Shown here one piece after another: positions 9,188-17,982 of a stretch of DNA of 64,000 nt. The translations under genes were made by a program, and so were the position numbers. The DNA comes from Clostridium drakei (lineage in GTDB: Bacteria; Bacillota; Clostridia; Clostridiales; Clostridiaceae). The stretch's first letter is position 1; every line of letters starts with the position of its first letter. Location of the stretch: assembly GCF_000633595.2 (NCBI RefSeq), contig NZ_JIBU02000003.1:124001-188000 (forward strand). The letters are read 5' to 3'. A model generated the notes under the pieces. The model was not told the DNA's origin, did not search any database, and saw only the letters and a program-made list of their open reading frames with translations.

Positions 9188-11320
9188 ATGGAAAATAATG
9201 AACTTGAAAAAGAATTAAAGAGAGAAATAGAATTAAATTTAGAAAAAGAAAAGTTAGAAGAGATTCTTGAAGAAATAAAAAGTCAGATTTTAAGCTTTAT
9301 ACAAAAGAGAAAATATATTTCAGATTATATAGTTAGATTTAGAAAAAAGAAACTTGAAGAATATAAAGATGATGAAGACGAAATAGTAAAGTATTTTGAC
9401 CATGAAATATTTGTAAAAGAAGAGGCATTTAAATTTATAGATAGAAAACTAAGAGAGCTTAATATTCTTAGTAGCTCTCCTTATTTTGGAAAGATAGTTT
9501 TTGAAGATGAATATGGAATAGAAACTGTATACATTGGAAGATTTGGTATGGATAAAGATGAAGAGTATGAACCAATTATTGTGGATTGGAGATCACCTGT
9601 AAGTGCTTTGTTTTATGCAGAAACTTTGGGAGAAGCAGTTTACAAAGCACCAATGGGAGAAATAAAAACTAGTATTTTATCTAAGAGACAGTTTATAATA
9701 AAGAGAGCTAAACTACTAGGATTGTTTGATTCTAGTATTGATGTTAAAGATGAAGTACTACAAATGGTATTGAGCAAAAATGCTGGTGAAAAGTTAAAAG
9801 ATATAGTAATGACTATACAGAAGGAACAAGACGAAATAATAAGACAGTCTAGAAAAGGAGCTGTAATAGTTGACGGGGTAGCTGGTAGTGGTAAAACTAC
9901 TATAGCGCTTCATAGGGTTGCATATTTGTTATATAATTATAGAACTATATTAGAAGATAAAGTTTTAATACTTGGTCCGAATGGCATATTTATGGACTAT
10001 ATTTCTACAGTTTTACCAAGTTTGGGTGAGGTAGGAGTAAAACAGTTTACTTTTAAAGAATTTGCAATGGAGCTTTTAGATTTAAATTATATAATGGATT
10101 TTAAAGAATATATGGAAAAAATATTGAAAGAAGATAAAAGTTTTATTGAAAATGTAAAATATAAAGAGTCTACAAAATACATTGAAGAGCTTGATAACTT
10201 GATTAAAAGGTTAGATTATGAATATTTTAAAATAAAGGAAGTTAAATTTTATGATAAGGTTATAGCAACTAAAGAAGAAATTGAAGAAATGTTTTGTGTC
10301 TATTTTAAAGATATGCTTTTGTTTAGAAGAAATAAAAAAATAAAAAGAATATTAATATCTAAAATTAAGGATGAAAGAAATGTTTTAGTTAGAAAAGTAG
10401 AAAAAGAATACAAGGAATCAATTGAAAAATTATCTAAAGACGAATTGGAAATTCATCAGAATAACTTAAGCTTTGTAAGAAAAAATAAAATAAGAGATAT
10501 TATAAGACATGTAATAGAAACAAAAAATGAAATGAAGTGGATTAACGCTTCGGATGTTATTGAGATTTATAAGGAATTTAACAAGAATGAACAATTTATT
10601 TATGATGATTTAGCAGCTATATTGTATTTGAAAATCAAGCTTGAAGGCTTAAAATATAAAAAAGAAGTAAAGCATATTGTTATAGATGAGGCACAGGATT
10701 ATTCAATGCTTCAATTTGAAGTGCTAAAGCATCTTACAGGATGTAAATCATTCACTATAGTTGGTGATAGTAATCAAAGAATAGTTCCTTTTGAAGGGGA
10801 GATTGCTATGCTTCAATTGAATAAAGTATTTAGTGATTTTGATATTTACAATTTTAATTTAAATAAAAGCTATAGGTCAACAAGAGAAATTATGAGTTTT
10901 GCAAATAAATATTTAAAAAGTAATAAAACTATTCCTTTAGTGAGAAACGGTGAGAAAGTTCTGGAAAAACAGGTAAATAACCTAGATGATTTAGTAGACA
11001 AAATAGTAGAAAATGTTGTAAAATTAAAGGAGAAAGAATATGAAAGTATAGCAGTTGTTTGCAAAGATTCAGATACAGTGGAAACTTTGGGTAGACTTAT
11101 AAAAGAAAAAATTTATATTTCTATATTAAATGAAGAAAATATGATTTATTCTGGAGGAGAAGTAATACTGCCATCTTATTTTGCTAAAGGTTTAGAATTT
11201 GATGCTGTTATATTAATAGATGATGAAAAATTTAATAATAAAGAGGACAAATTAAAATATGTAATGGCAACAAGAGCCTTGCATGAATTATATGTATATA
11301 GAACTTCCTCGATAAAATAA
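9188..11320 (+). CDS. HelD/UvrD-like superfamily 1 helicase
   Basis: A 710-residue SF1 ATPase. A charged coiled-coil N-terminus (about residues 1-70) is followed by a conserved region containing GRFGMD and VDWRSPVSALFY, which is characteristic of the HelD group. Walker A is GVAGSGKTT near residue 230 and Walker B is IVIDEAQDYS near residue 500. C-terminal motifs include GDSNQRI, the KSYRST arginine motif and a final KYVMATRAL motif. HelD proteins bind RNA polymerase and release it from stalled complexes. ATG 9188 is chosen because GGTGGAG lies just upstream; the frame could begin at TTG 9173. It is co-transcribed with ftsH. Confidence 0.87.
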   Translation: MENNELEKELKREIELNLEKEKLEEILEEIKSQILSFIQKRKYISDYIVRFRKKKLEEYKDDEDEIVKYFDHEIFVKEEAFKFIDRKLRELNILSSSPYFGKIVFEDEYGIETVYIGRFGMDKDEEYEPIIVDWRSPVSALFYAETLGEAVYKAPMGEIKTSILSKRQFIIKRAKLLGLFDSSIDVKDEVLQMVLSKNAGEKLKDIVMTIQKEQDEIIRQSRKGAVIVDGVAGSGKTTIALHRVAYLLYNYRTILEDKVLILGPNGIFMDYISTVLPSLGEVGVKQFTFKEFAMELLDLNYIMDFKEYMEKILKEDKSFIENVKYKESTKYIEELDNLIKRLDYEYFKIKEVKFYDKVIATKEEIEEMFCVYFKDMLLFRRNKKIKRILISKIKDERNVLVRKVEKEYKESIEKLSKDELEIHQNNLSFVRKNKIRDIIRHVIETKNEMKWINASDVIEIYKEFNKNEQFIYDDLAAILYLKIKLEGLKYKKEVKHIVIDEAQDYSMLQFEVLKHLTGCKSFTIVGDSNQRIVPFEGEIAMLQLNKVFSDFDIYNFNLNKSYRSTREIMSFANKYLKSNKTIPLVRNGEKVLEKQVNNLDDLVDKIVENVVKLKEKEYESIAVVCKDSDTVETLGRLIKEKIYISILNEENMIYSGGEVILPSYFAKGLEFDAVILIDDEKFNNKEDKLKYVMATRALHELYVYRTSSIK

Positions 11321-11352
11321 AAAAGCTTTCAATATTTATTGAAAGCTTTTTT
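11321..11352 (+). terminator. Terminator after the ftsH-helicase operon
   Basis: AAAAGCTTTCAATA pairs with TATTGAAAGCTTTT around a 2-base centre, followed by T residues. The A-run on the other side makes it potentially bidirectional. Confidence 0.9.
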
Positions 11353-11436
11353 ACAATATTCATTAAATAGCAGCAACTATGTGTTTAAAGTGTAATTAAC
11401 AGTATAAAAAGTTATGAGAAAGGAAATGATCAGCTA

Positions 11437-12477
11437 ATGAATAAGAGTTTGGAATTGATAATGAAAGCCGAAGAAAAGCACAATTTAAGCAAAAATGAAA
11501 TAGTAAGATTGCTTAAAGATGATGAGTGTAACAAACAACTTTTTAATGCAGCAGATAGAGTTAGAAAGAAATATGTTGGAGATGAAGTTCATTTAAGAGG
11601 GCTTGTAGAATTTTCTAATATATGCAAAAGGGACTGCTTATATTGTGGACTTAGAAGATCTAATAAAAATATAAAAAGATACAGATTGACTCCAGATGAA
11701 ATAATAGATTTAGCCAAGAAGGCTAAAGACTATGGTTATAAAACTATAGTGATGCAATCAGGTGAAGATGAATATTATACAGTGGAAAGATTAAAATATA
11801 TAATATCCAATATAAAAAAATTAGATGTAGCCATTACTTTAAGTATAGGTGAGAAAACTATAGAAGAATATAAATCCTATAAAGAAGCTGGAGCAGATAG
11901 GTATTTAATAAGAATAGAAACCACTGATAAAAAAATATATGAGGATATGGATCCTGGTATGAGCCATGAGGAAAGAAAAAGATGTTTAAAAGACCTTAAA
12001 AACTTAGGTTATGAAGTAGGAACAGGATGTCTTGTAGGTCTTCCAGGTCAAACTATAGAATCATTAGCAGATGATATTTTGTTTTTTAAAGAAATAGGAG
12101 CAGACATGCTAGGAATAGGACCATTTATTCCTAATGAAGATACACCTTTAGCAAAAGAGAAGGGTGGAGAGTTAGAGCTTACATTAAAAGTTATGGCAAT
12201 CATCAGGCTTCTTATGCCAGATACTAATATACCTGCAACTACTGCTATGGAGACGATAAATAAAAACGGAAGAATTATAGCTCTTCAAAGTGGAGCAAAT
12301 GTAGTTATGCCAAATGTGACAGAAGGTGAATACAGGAGATTATATGCACTATATCCTGGAAAAATATGTGTAGGAGATACTCCAGCACATTGCAGGGGAT
12401 GTATTACTGGAAAAATAGAAGCAATAGGAAGGACTATCTCACAATCAAAGGGATTTAGGAGTAAAAGAACATTTTAG
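11437..12477 (+). CDS. hydE: [FeFe]-hydrogenase maturation radical SAM enzyme HydE
   Basis: A 346-residue radical SAM protein that helps build the H-cluster of [FeFe] hydrogenase. The SAM cluster motif CKRDCLYC lies near residues 63-70 in the HydE-typical context LRGLVEFSNI before it and GLRRSN after it. Later signatures are GEKTIEEY, RIETTDKKIYE and GLPGQT. Near the C-terminus a cysteine pair (HCRGCITGK) matches the auxiliary cluster site of many HydE proteins. BioB/PylB-family members share the fold, but the motif context favours HydE. No hydF, hydG or hydrogenase gene is adjacent, as is common in clostridia where the maturases are scattered. Confidence 0.9.
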   Translation: MNKSLELIMKAEEKHNLSKNEIVRLLKDDECNKQLFNAADRVRKKYVGDEVHLRGLVEFSNICKRDCLYCGLRRSNKNIKRYRLTPDEIIDLAKKAKDYGYKTIVMQSGEDEYYTVERLKYIISNIKKLDVAITLSIGEKTIEEYKSYKEAGADRYLIRIETTDKKIYEDMDPGMSHEERKRCLKDLKNLGYEVGTGCLVGLPGQTIESLADDILFFKEIGADMLGIGPFIPNEDTPLAKEKGGELELTLKVMAIIRLLMPDTNIPATTAMETINKNGRIIALQSGANVVMPNVTEGEYRRLYALYPGKICVGDTPAHCRGCITGKIEAIGRTISQSKGFRSKRTF

Positions 12478-12565
12478 TAAAATAATTTGAAAAAGTTAAA
12501 TATGAAATAGTAATCTTGTATACTAGAAAAGAAAATTTGTTGATAAAAAGTAAAGGAGTAAGAGA

Positions 12566-14044
12566 ATGATTAAAAGAAGTAGTGGCATTTTAATGCATAT
12601 TACATCTTTACCAGGATTATATGGAATTGGAACTTTTGGAAAGGAAGCTTATAAATTTGTTGATTTCTTAGAAAAGTCATCACAAAGTTACTGGCAGATT
12701 TTGCCTCTAGGTATTACTGGAGAGGGTGATTCACCTTATCAATCATTTTCAGCATTTGCAGGTAATCCTTATTTTATAGATTTAGATTTTCTTACCCAAC
12801 AAGGACTACTTAGCAGAGAAGATTACGAAGATATGAACTTTGGCAGCAACTGTATGATAGTGGATTATGAAAAGATATTTAATAATAAAATGCCTATTTT
12901 GAGACTTGCTTTTGAAAAAGGTAAATACACATATGAAAATGAAGTAAGAGAGTTTAGAAAAAATAATAAATTTTGGGTAGAAGATTACTCGTTATATATG
13001 GCTATTAAGTGCAAATTTGGATTAAGGTCTTGGCAGGATTGGGATAAATCTATTAAGTTGAGGAATAAAGAAACAATAGATAATTATAGAGAAGAATTAA
13101 AAGATGAAATAGACTATTGGATATTTTTACAGTATTTATTCTTCGATCAGTGGTTTAATTTGAAAAAGTATGCCAATGATAAAGGAATTAAAATTATTGG
13201 AGATATACCTATTTATGTGGCGGAAGATAGTGCCGATACATGGGCAAATAGTGAGATCTTTATGCTTGATGAAAATAAAAAACCTATAGCAGTTTCTGGA
13301 TGTCCTCCCGATGCCTTTTCTATTACAGGGCAGTTGTGGGGAAATCCTATATATAATTGGCTTCAGTTAGAAAAGGTTAATTATAAATGGTGGATGGAAA
13401 GAATTAAGTTCAATAGCATGCTATATGATTTAACGAGAATAGATCATTTTAGAGGATTTGAATCCTTCTGGGAGGTACCTTATGGAGAAAAGACAGCAGT
13501 AAATGGTGCCTGGGTAAAGGGTATAGGAATAAAAATGTTTGATGCAGTCAAGAAAGATTTAGGAGAAGTAGATATTATAGCAGAAGATTTAGGATATATA
13601 ACACAAGAAGTTATAGATTTTAGAAATGCTTCAGGGTTTCCTGGAATGAAAGTATTGGAGTTTGCTTTTGATGCTAGGGAGCAAAGCGATTATTTGCCAC
13701 ATAATTATGATAAAAACTGTATAGTTTATACTGGCACTCATGACAATGAAACTGTAATGGGATGGATGGAAAATACCAAAAAGGAAGATGTAGATTTTGC
13801 TAAGAAATACTTCAAATTAGATGAAGAAGAAGGATATAACTGGGGATTTATAAGAGGTGCATTAAGTTCCGTTGCCAATTTATCAATAATTCAGATTCAA
13901 GATTATCTGGGACTTGGAAATGAAGCTAGGATGAATATTCCATCAACTATAGGTGGAAACTGGCAATGGAGAGTGGAAAGAGAAATGTTAACTGATAAAT
14001 TGGCTGAAAAGATAAATAATATAACAATGTTGTATGGGAGGTAG
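12566..14044 (+). CDS. malQ: 4-alpha-glucanotransferase (amylomaltase)
   Basis: A GH77 enzyme of 492 residues, the usual bacterial length. It transfers maltooligosaccharide segments between alpha-1,4-glucans in the cytosol, in maltodextrin or glycogen turnover. Visible family motifs are SGILMHITSLPG at the N-terminus, the nucleophile region RIDHFRGFESFWEVP, the acid/base segment IIAEDLGYIT, the third carboxylate in YTGTHDNETVMGW and the closing ARMNIPST. The start has a clear AAGGAG site. It lies 88 bases after hydE without an obvious terminator between them, so they may share a transcript, though their functions are unrelated. Confidence 0.95.
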   Translation: MIKRSSGILMHITSLPGLYGIGTFGKEAYKFVDFLEKSSQSYWQILPLGITGEGDSPYQSFSAFAGNPYFIDLDFLTQQGLLSREDYEDMNFGSNCMIVDYEKIFNNKMPILRLAFEKGKYTYENEVREFRKNNKFWVEDYSLYMAIKCKFGLRSWQDWDKSIKLRNKETIDNYREELKDEIDYWIFLQYLFFDQWFNLKKYANDKGIKIIGDIPIYVAEDSADTWANSEIFMLDENKKPIAVSGCPPDAFSITGQLWGNPIYNWLQLEKVNYKWWMERIKFNSMLYDLTRIDHFRGFESFWEVPYGEKTAVNGAWVKGIGIKMFDAVKKDLGEVDIIAEDLGYITQEVIDFRNASGFPGMKVLEFAFDAREQSDYLPHNYDKNCIVYTGTHDNETVMGWMENTKKEDVDFAKKYFKLDEEEGYNWGFIRGALSSVANLSIIQIQDYLGLGNEARMNIPSTIGGNWQWRVEREMLTDKLAEKINNITMLYGR

Positions 14045-14079
14045 TTTTAAGGGTGTTAAGAGATTATTATTAAAAAGAA

Positions 14080-14108
14080 TTGCATTATTAATATAATATT
14101 GGTATAAT
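14080..14108 (+). promoter_or_regulatory. Sigma-A promoter upstream of the alcohol dehydrogenase gene
   Basis: TTGCAT (14080-14085), 17 bp and TATAAT (14103-14108). A second, weaker -10-like GATAAT lies further downstream at about 14156. Confidence 0.6.
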
Positions 14109-14228
14109 ATTTAACAAAGTTTATTATAAACTTGTTTTGATTGTTATAATTATGGGATAATTTTATTTTTCAATTAAAGGATAACTAATTCATTCATATC
14201 TTAAATTTTTTAATAGGAGATTAAGTAT

Positions 14229-15371
14229 ATGAAAGAATTTAGTATCAATACAAAAATTTATTTTGGAGAAGGCTCTTTAGACAGACTAAGTGAAATTAAA
14301 AATAAAAGAGTACTAATTGTATGTGATAAGTTTATGGAAACTTCAGGTATTGCTGCAAAAGTGCAAGGAAAACTTGTTGATTGTGAAGTATCAGTATATA
14401 GTGATATAGTACCTGATCCATCTGTAGAAATAATTGCAAGTGGTATTCAGAAATTACAAAATTGTAATGCTGAAATTATTATAGCTCTTGGTGGAGGTTC
14501 ATCAATTGATGGAGCTAAGGCAATAAAAGAATATGCGAAAAAAGTTACTGGAGGAGTTTCTTCTATAGAAGAATTTTATGCTATACCTACTACAAGTGGT
14601 ACAGGATCAGAAGTAACAGAATACGCAGTAATTACAAATAAACAAGAACAATTGAAATATGCTCTTGCAGACAAATCACTTCTTCCAACAGTAGCGATTC
14701 TTGATCCCGAGCTAGTAAAATCTGTTCCTAAAGCTATAACTGCTGATACAGGAATGGATGTAATAACACATGCTATGGAAGCTTATGTTTCAAAGAATGC
14801 TACTGATTTTTCAGATGCTCTTGCAGAAAAAGCTTTTACTTTAGCTTTTAGATTTTTACCACAGGCTTATGCTGATGGAAATGATTTAATAGCAAGAGAA
14901 AAACTTCATAATGCATCATGTCTTGCTGGAATAGCTTTTAATGCTGCTGGACTTGGAATTACTCACAGTTTAGCTCATGCTGTGGGAGGAAAATTACATG
15001 TTTCTCATGGCAGAAGCAATGCTATTATACTTCCTCATGTAATTGAATATAATGCTAATTTAAATAAAGGTAATTTTAATGTTGAATTTGGATTAGCAGC
15101 TAAGAAATACCAAAGACTTGCTAAATTGTTAAAACTACATGCTACAAATGTAAGTATAGGTGTTAACAATTTAATTAGAAGTGTTGTAGATCTTCAAAAT
15201 ACATTGATGATTCCAAAAACATTGAAGGAACATGGTGTTGATATGAAGTTAGCTAATGCATGTAAAGAGGAAATTACCAGTGCAGCTTGCAAGGATATAT
15301 GTACAACAACAAACCCTAGAGAGGCCACAGCTAAAGAATTGTTAAATATTTTAGATAAGATTTTGGAATAA
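14229..15371 (+). CDS. cutO: Iron-containing alcohol dehydrogenase, EutG/PduQ/CutO-like
   Basis: A 380-residue group III alcohol dehydrogenase. It has the nucleotide-binding [23 protein letters not shown], and the metal-ligand region with [10 protein letters not shown] and [21 protein letters not shown]. The N-terminus ([16 protein letters not shown]) is the form found in microcompartment-associated EutG/PduQ enzymes. The expected role is reduction of acetaldehyde to ethanol, regenerating the NAD used by the acylating aldehyde dehydrogenase. It lies just upstream of the MerR regulator and the shell operon with its own promoter and terminator, so it may be regulated separately from the main cluster. 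The cutO symbol rests on family and context. Confidence 0.85.
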   Translation: MKEFSINTKIYFGEGSLDRLSEIKNKRVLIVCDKFMETSGIAAKVQGKLVDCEVSVYSDIVPDPSVEIIASGIQKLQNCNAEIIIALGGGSSIDGAKAIKEYAKKVTGGVSSIEEFYAIPTTSGTGSEVTEYAVITNKQEQLKYALADKSLLPTVAILDPELVKSVPKAITADTGMDVITHAMEAYVSKNATDFSDALAEKAFTLAFRFLPQAYADGNDLIAREKLHNASCLAGIAFNAAGLGITHSLAHAVGGKLHVSHGRSNAIILPHVIEYNANLNKGNFNVEFGLAAKKYQRLAKLLKLHATNVSIGVNNLIRSVVDLQNTLMIPKTLKEHGVDMKLANACKEEITSAACKDICTTTNPREATAKELLNILDKILE

Positions 15372-15383
15372 AATATTGTTTTT

Positions 15384-15412
15384 AAAACCACTCGTTGGTG
15401 AGTGGTTTTTTG
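15384..15412 (+). terminator. Terminator after the alcohol dehydrogenase gene
   Basis: AAAACCACTC and GAGTGGTTTT form a perfect 10-bp stem with a 6-base loop, followed by T residues. Confidence 0.9.
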
Positions 15413-15427
15413 TGATACAAAAAAGTG

Positions 15428-15456
15428 TTGAGAAAATCTTTGAAATAAAATATAAT
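15428..15456 (+). promoter_or_regulatory. Sigma-A promoter of the merR-family gene
   Basis: TTGAGA (15428-15433), 17 bp and TATAAT (15451-15456), about 40 bases before the start codon. Confidence 0.65.
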
Positions 15457-15497
15457 TTAAATAATAGTGAAAAAAATTTAAAAAAAGGAGAGTAATT

Positions 15498-16322
15498 ATG
15501 GCTGGGGAACTATATTCTATAGGGAAAGTTGAAGAAATTTGTAAAATAACAAAAAAGGCGCTAAGATATTATGACAGAATGAATATATTATCACCAGATA
15601 AAGTAAGTAATGAAAATGGCTACAGATATTACAGCAAGGAAAATTTATTGACTGTACCTGTTATAAGATATTATAAGCAGAGTGGGTTCAAATTGGAAGA
15701 AATGAGGGCTTTTCTAGAGGGAACAACTTATGATTTCGTTGATAAAAGCTTTAGGAAAAAGATTGATGAATTAGAAGAACTTGATAGAGAGATAAACTTA
15801 AAAATAAGATCAGTCAAGGATTGGCGTGATCTTATAGTTGAGGCACAGATGGTTCTCGAAAATAATGTTTGTGATGTGGCTATAAAGTATATAGATAACA
15901 AAAAATTAGTATTTTTAAATCAGGATTTTCAATATGATTATATGGATTCTATAATTAATATAGAGTTTAATAATTATATAGATAGAATAAATAATGCAAT
16001 AACAGGACCTGTGATAATAGCTTTTCCATCATATAAAGATAAAATGAATGGGAAATGCAATAAGATGAAAATAATGCAGCAAAATATTTTAAAATGTAAA
16101 GAGGAAGAAACCATTGAGTATGGTGGCTGGATGGCAGCTTCTTGCTATCATATAGGAGCTCACGAGAATATTGATGAAACATATAAAAAGATAGAAAAGT
16201 GGACTGAAGAACATGGTTATAAATGTTCCGAGGAATGTTATGAAAGATATGTAACAGATTATTGGACTACTAAAAATACTGATAAATATGTAACAGAGAT
16301 TATGATTAAAATTAAAAGATAG
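15498..16322 (+). CDS. MerR-family transcriptional regulator with GyrI-like effector domain
   Basis: A 274-residue regulator. Residues 1-75 are a MerR winged helix with YSIGKVEEICKITKKALRYYDR and the wing NGYRYYSKENL. A dimerisation coiled coil follows (about 80-120). The C-terminal 150 residues resemble a GyrI-like/BltR-type ligand-binding domain, with two CYH and CYERYVTDYW segments. Such proteins activate promoters with over-long spacers on binding a small cationic or hydrophobic ligand. A promoter of just that layout lies 270 bases downstream, in front of the microcompartment operon, so it is the probable local activator. Choline or a metabolite as inducer is inference. A ribosome site (AAGGAGAG) fixes the start. 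Confidence 0.85.
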   Translation: MAGELYSIGKVEEICKITKKALRYYDRMNILSPDKVSNENGYRYYSKENLLTVPVIRYYKQSGFKLEEMRAFLEGTTYDFVDKSFRKKIDELEELDREINLKIRSVKDWRDLIVEAQMVLENNVCDVAIKYIDNKKLVFLNQDFQYDYMDSIINIEFNNYIDRINNAITGPVIIAFPSYKDKMNGKCNKMKIMQQNILKCKEEETIEYGGWMAASCYHIGAHENIDETYKKIEKWTEEHGYKCSEECYERYVTDYWTTKNTDKYVTEIMIKIKR

Positions 16323-16326
16323 AAGG

Positions 16327-16378
16327 TATAAGCAGTAAATAATTATTTTAAATGATTATTTACTGCTTATATTTTTTT
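16327..16378 (+). terminator. Terminator after the merR-family gene
   Basis: A perfect 17-bp inverted repeat (16327-16343 with 16355-16371; core AGCAGTAAATAAT) followed by seven T. Confidence 0.92.
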
Positions 16379-16421
16379 ATTTAGTATATTAAAAACATTA
16401 ACCGTAGGGGAAAGTATATTT

Positions 16422-16511
16422 ATGAAATATACTTGGTATTGTGAAAAATATACCAAGATTACTTTATATAAATTTCATAATGTGGATAATAAAGTAATTG
16501 AAATCGATTAA
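16422..16511 (+). CDS. Possible 29-residue small ORF upstream of the cut promoter
   Basis: ATG 16422 opens a 29-codon frame ending at TAA 16509-16511, with AGGGG about 11 bases before it. The predicted peptide is lysine- and tyrosine-rich and resembles no family I know. It overlaps two hairpin-forming repeats (GTATATTT/AAATATAC and CTTGGTAT/ATACCAAG), so the sequence may be conserved for DNA or RNA structure instead. It lies between the merR terminator and the promoter of the main operon. Confidence 0.2.
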   Translation: MKYTWYCEKYTKITLYKFHNVDNKVIEID

Positions 16512-16588
16512 AAAATTAAAATGTAAAGCTAAATACAGCGTAAATATAGAGTTTTAGTTTTTGTTAGAATATTCTTGTGAAATTTGTA

Positions 16589-16620
16589 TTGACTTTACCC
16601 TATAGGGAAAGGAATATAAT
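16589..16620 (+). promoter_or_regulatory. MerR-type promoter and operator of the cut microcompartment operon
   Basis: TTGACT (16589-16594) and TATAAT (16615-16620) are separated by 20 bp instead of 17. The spacer contains a near-perfect 16-bp palindrome, TTACCCTATAGGGAAA (16595-16610; one mismatched pair, perfect core CCCTATAGGG). MerR-family activators bind such a site and untwist the DNA to realign the two elements. The regulator gene is directly upstream and the promoter points at the transporter-shell-cutC cluster. The leader is about 165 bases long. Confidence 0.8.
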
Positions 16621-16791
16621 TTACTTACATTAAGGAAAAGCATTAAAAGATATGAATGAAGAGTTATTTAATAATTTAAAGATTTGAAATATCCCAGATC
16701 ATGACAATCATAAAATATTCCCATTACAAGGTTCTATTTAAAGAAGGCAGCATAAAAAGTATCAATTAAATATATGAAAGGAGTTCTATTT

Positions 16792-17886
16792 ATGGAGAAA
16801 GTTTCAAAGGCTATGTCCTCAGAAACGATTGTTGAAAAAAATAATTTAAAATCTAATTTTCTTAAAAAAGGTATTTCAATAGCTCTTTTTTCAGGTCTTA
16901 TGTACGGATTTTATTCAGCATTTTTAACCATGGGAATGAAGAAAGGAATATGGGCTGACTGGTATGGTGGCAATAAAGCAGGTTTATCTGCAATTGTTAT
17001 AACATACGTATTAGCTGCACTTGGTAGTGCGGTAAACGATACCTGCAGTGCTCTTTGGGCAGTGGGGTATGCAACTTTAAAAGGTAAGATTGGAGATTTT
17101 TTTAGATGTCTTAAGACTAAGCCAGGTGGTGTGATGATATTAGCGGCTCTTATAGGTGGACCTATCTCAAGTACGGCTTATGTAGTAGCTTTGCAAATGG
17201 CAGGTTCTATTGTTATTCCGATTACAGCACTTTGCCCAGCAATTGGTGCAATTCTAGGAAGAATATTATTTAAACAAAAGTTAAACAAACGTATGCTTGT
17301 TGGTATTGGTATTTGTGTTTTATCTAGCTTTATGATTGGTAGTACTAGTATTGGTGGCGATGCTCCGAAGGGAATGTTCTTAGGACTTTGTATTGCTTTT
17401 ATAGCAGCTCTTGGATGGGGATTTGAAGGCTGTGTAGCTGGATATGGTACATCAATGATTGATTCAGAAATTGGTATTACAATTCGACAAGCAGTATCTG
17501 GACTTTCAAATTTATTAATATTAGTACCTCTATTTAGTTTGGTATTTGGAAATGGAATTAAGTTCTCTACAAATTTAACTATTCAGGCTTTTACAAGTGG
17601 GCCTGCAATGATATGGTTTGCATTAAGTGGTCTTTGTGCTTTCGTTTCCTATATGAGCTGGTATAACGGCAATAGCATGTGTGGAGCTGCTCTTGGTATG
17701 GCATGTAATGGTACATATTCTTTCTGGGGACCATTTTGTTGTTGGATAGTTCTTGGAGTAATGGGTGGCATGCAAGGATGGACTTTACCTCCAATAGCTT
17801 GGATTGGAGCTGTAATAATGATGTTTGGTATTCTCATAATAGCTATGAATCCAATGGATTTGTTTAATAAAAATGAGACAGCATAA
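16792..17886 (+). CDS. DMT/EamA-like membrane transporter, copy 1
   Basis: A 364-residue integral membrane protein with about ten hydrophobic helices in two related halves, as in the drug/metabolite transporter superfamily. The QMAGSIVIPITALCPAIGAILG segment followed by FKQKLNKRM is typical of the helix pair that ends each EamA repeat. The next transporter gene is a close full-length paralogue. As the first gene after the MerR-type promoter it is a candidate importer of choline or exporter of trimethylamine; that is inference from position. ATG 16792 is chosen because AAAGGAG lies 8-9 bases before it; ATG 16774 would overlap that site. Confidence 0.75.
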   Translation: MEKVSKAMSSETIVEKNNLKSNFLKKGISIALFSGLMYGFYSAFLTMGMKKGIWADWYGGNKAGLSAIVITYVLAALGSAVNDTCSALWAVGYATLKGKIGDFFRCLKTKPGGVMILAALIGGPISSTAYVVALQMAGSIVIPITALCPAIGAILGRILFKQKLNKRMLVGIGICVLSSFMIGSTSIGGDAPKGMFLGLCIAFIAALGWGFEGCVAGYGTSMIDSEIGITIRQAVSGLSNLLILVPLFSLVFGNGIKFSTNLTIQAFTSGPAMIWFALSGLCAFVSYMSWYNGNSMCGAALGMACNGTYSFWGPFCCWIVLGVMGGMQGWTLPPIAWIGAVIMMFGILIIAMNPMDLFNKNETA

Positions 17887-17946
17887 AATGTTTACTATCG
17901 TGCAGAAGAAGATGATGCTGCAATTTTAATATATAAAAGTAACTAA
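17887..17946 (+). pseudogene. 3' remnant of the small winged-helix-like gene (duplication scar)
   Basis: Directly after the stop of the first transporter, 17890-17946 reads in one frame as VYYRAEEDDAAILIYKSN and a stop. This aligns with the last residues (VYYHAHEDGAATINKYIKD) of the 88-residue protein encoded after the second transporter. It therefore looks like the tail of a first copy of that gene, left after a tandem duplication of the transporter plus small-gene unit and deletion of most of the first small gene. It has no start codon or ribosome site of its own. Confidence 0.7.
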
Positions 17947-17982
17947 GATAAAAAAAGGTTAATTGAAAGGAGTTTTAATTTT

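Noticed and set aside
16621-16791. Short frames of 11 and 22 codons in the cut leader as genes
   Set aside because: Neither has a ribosome site and both are within chance length for AT-rich DNA.
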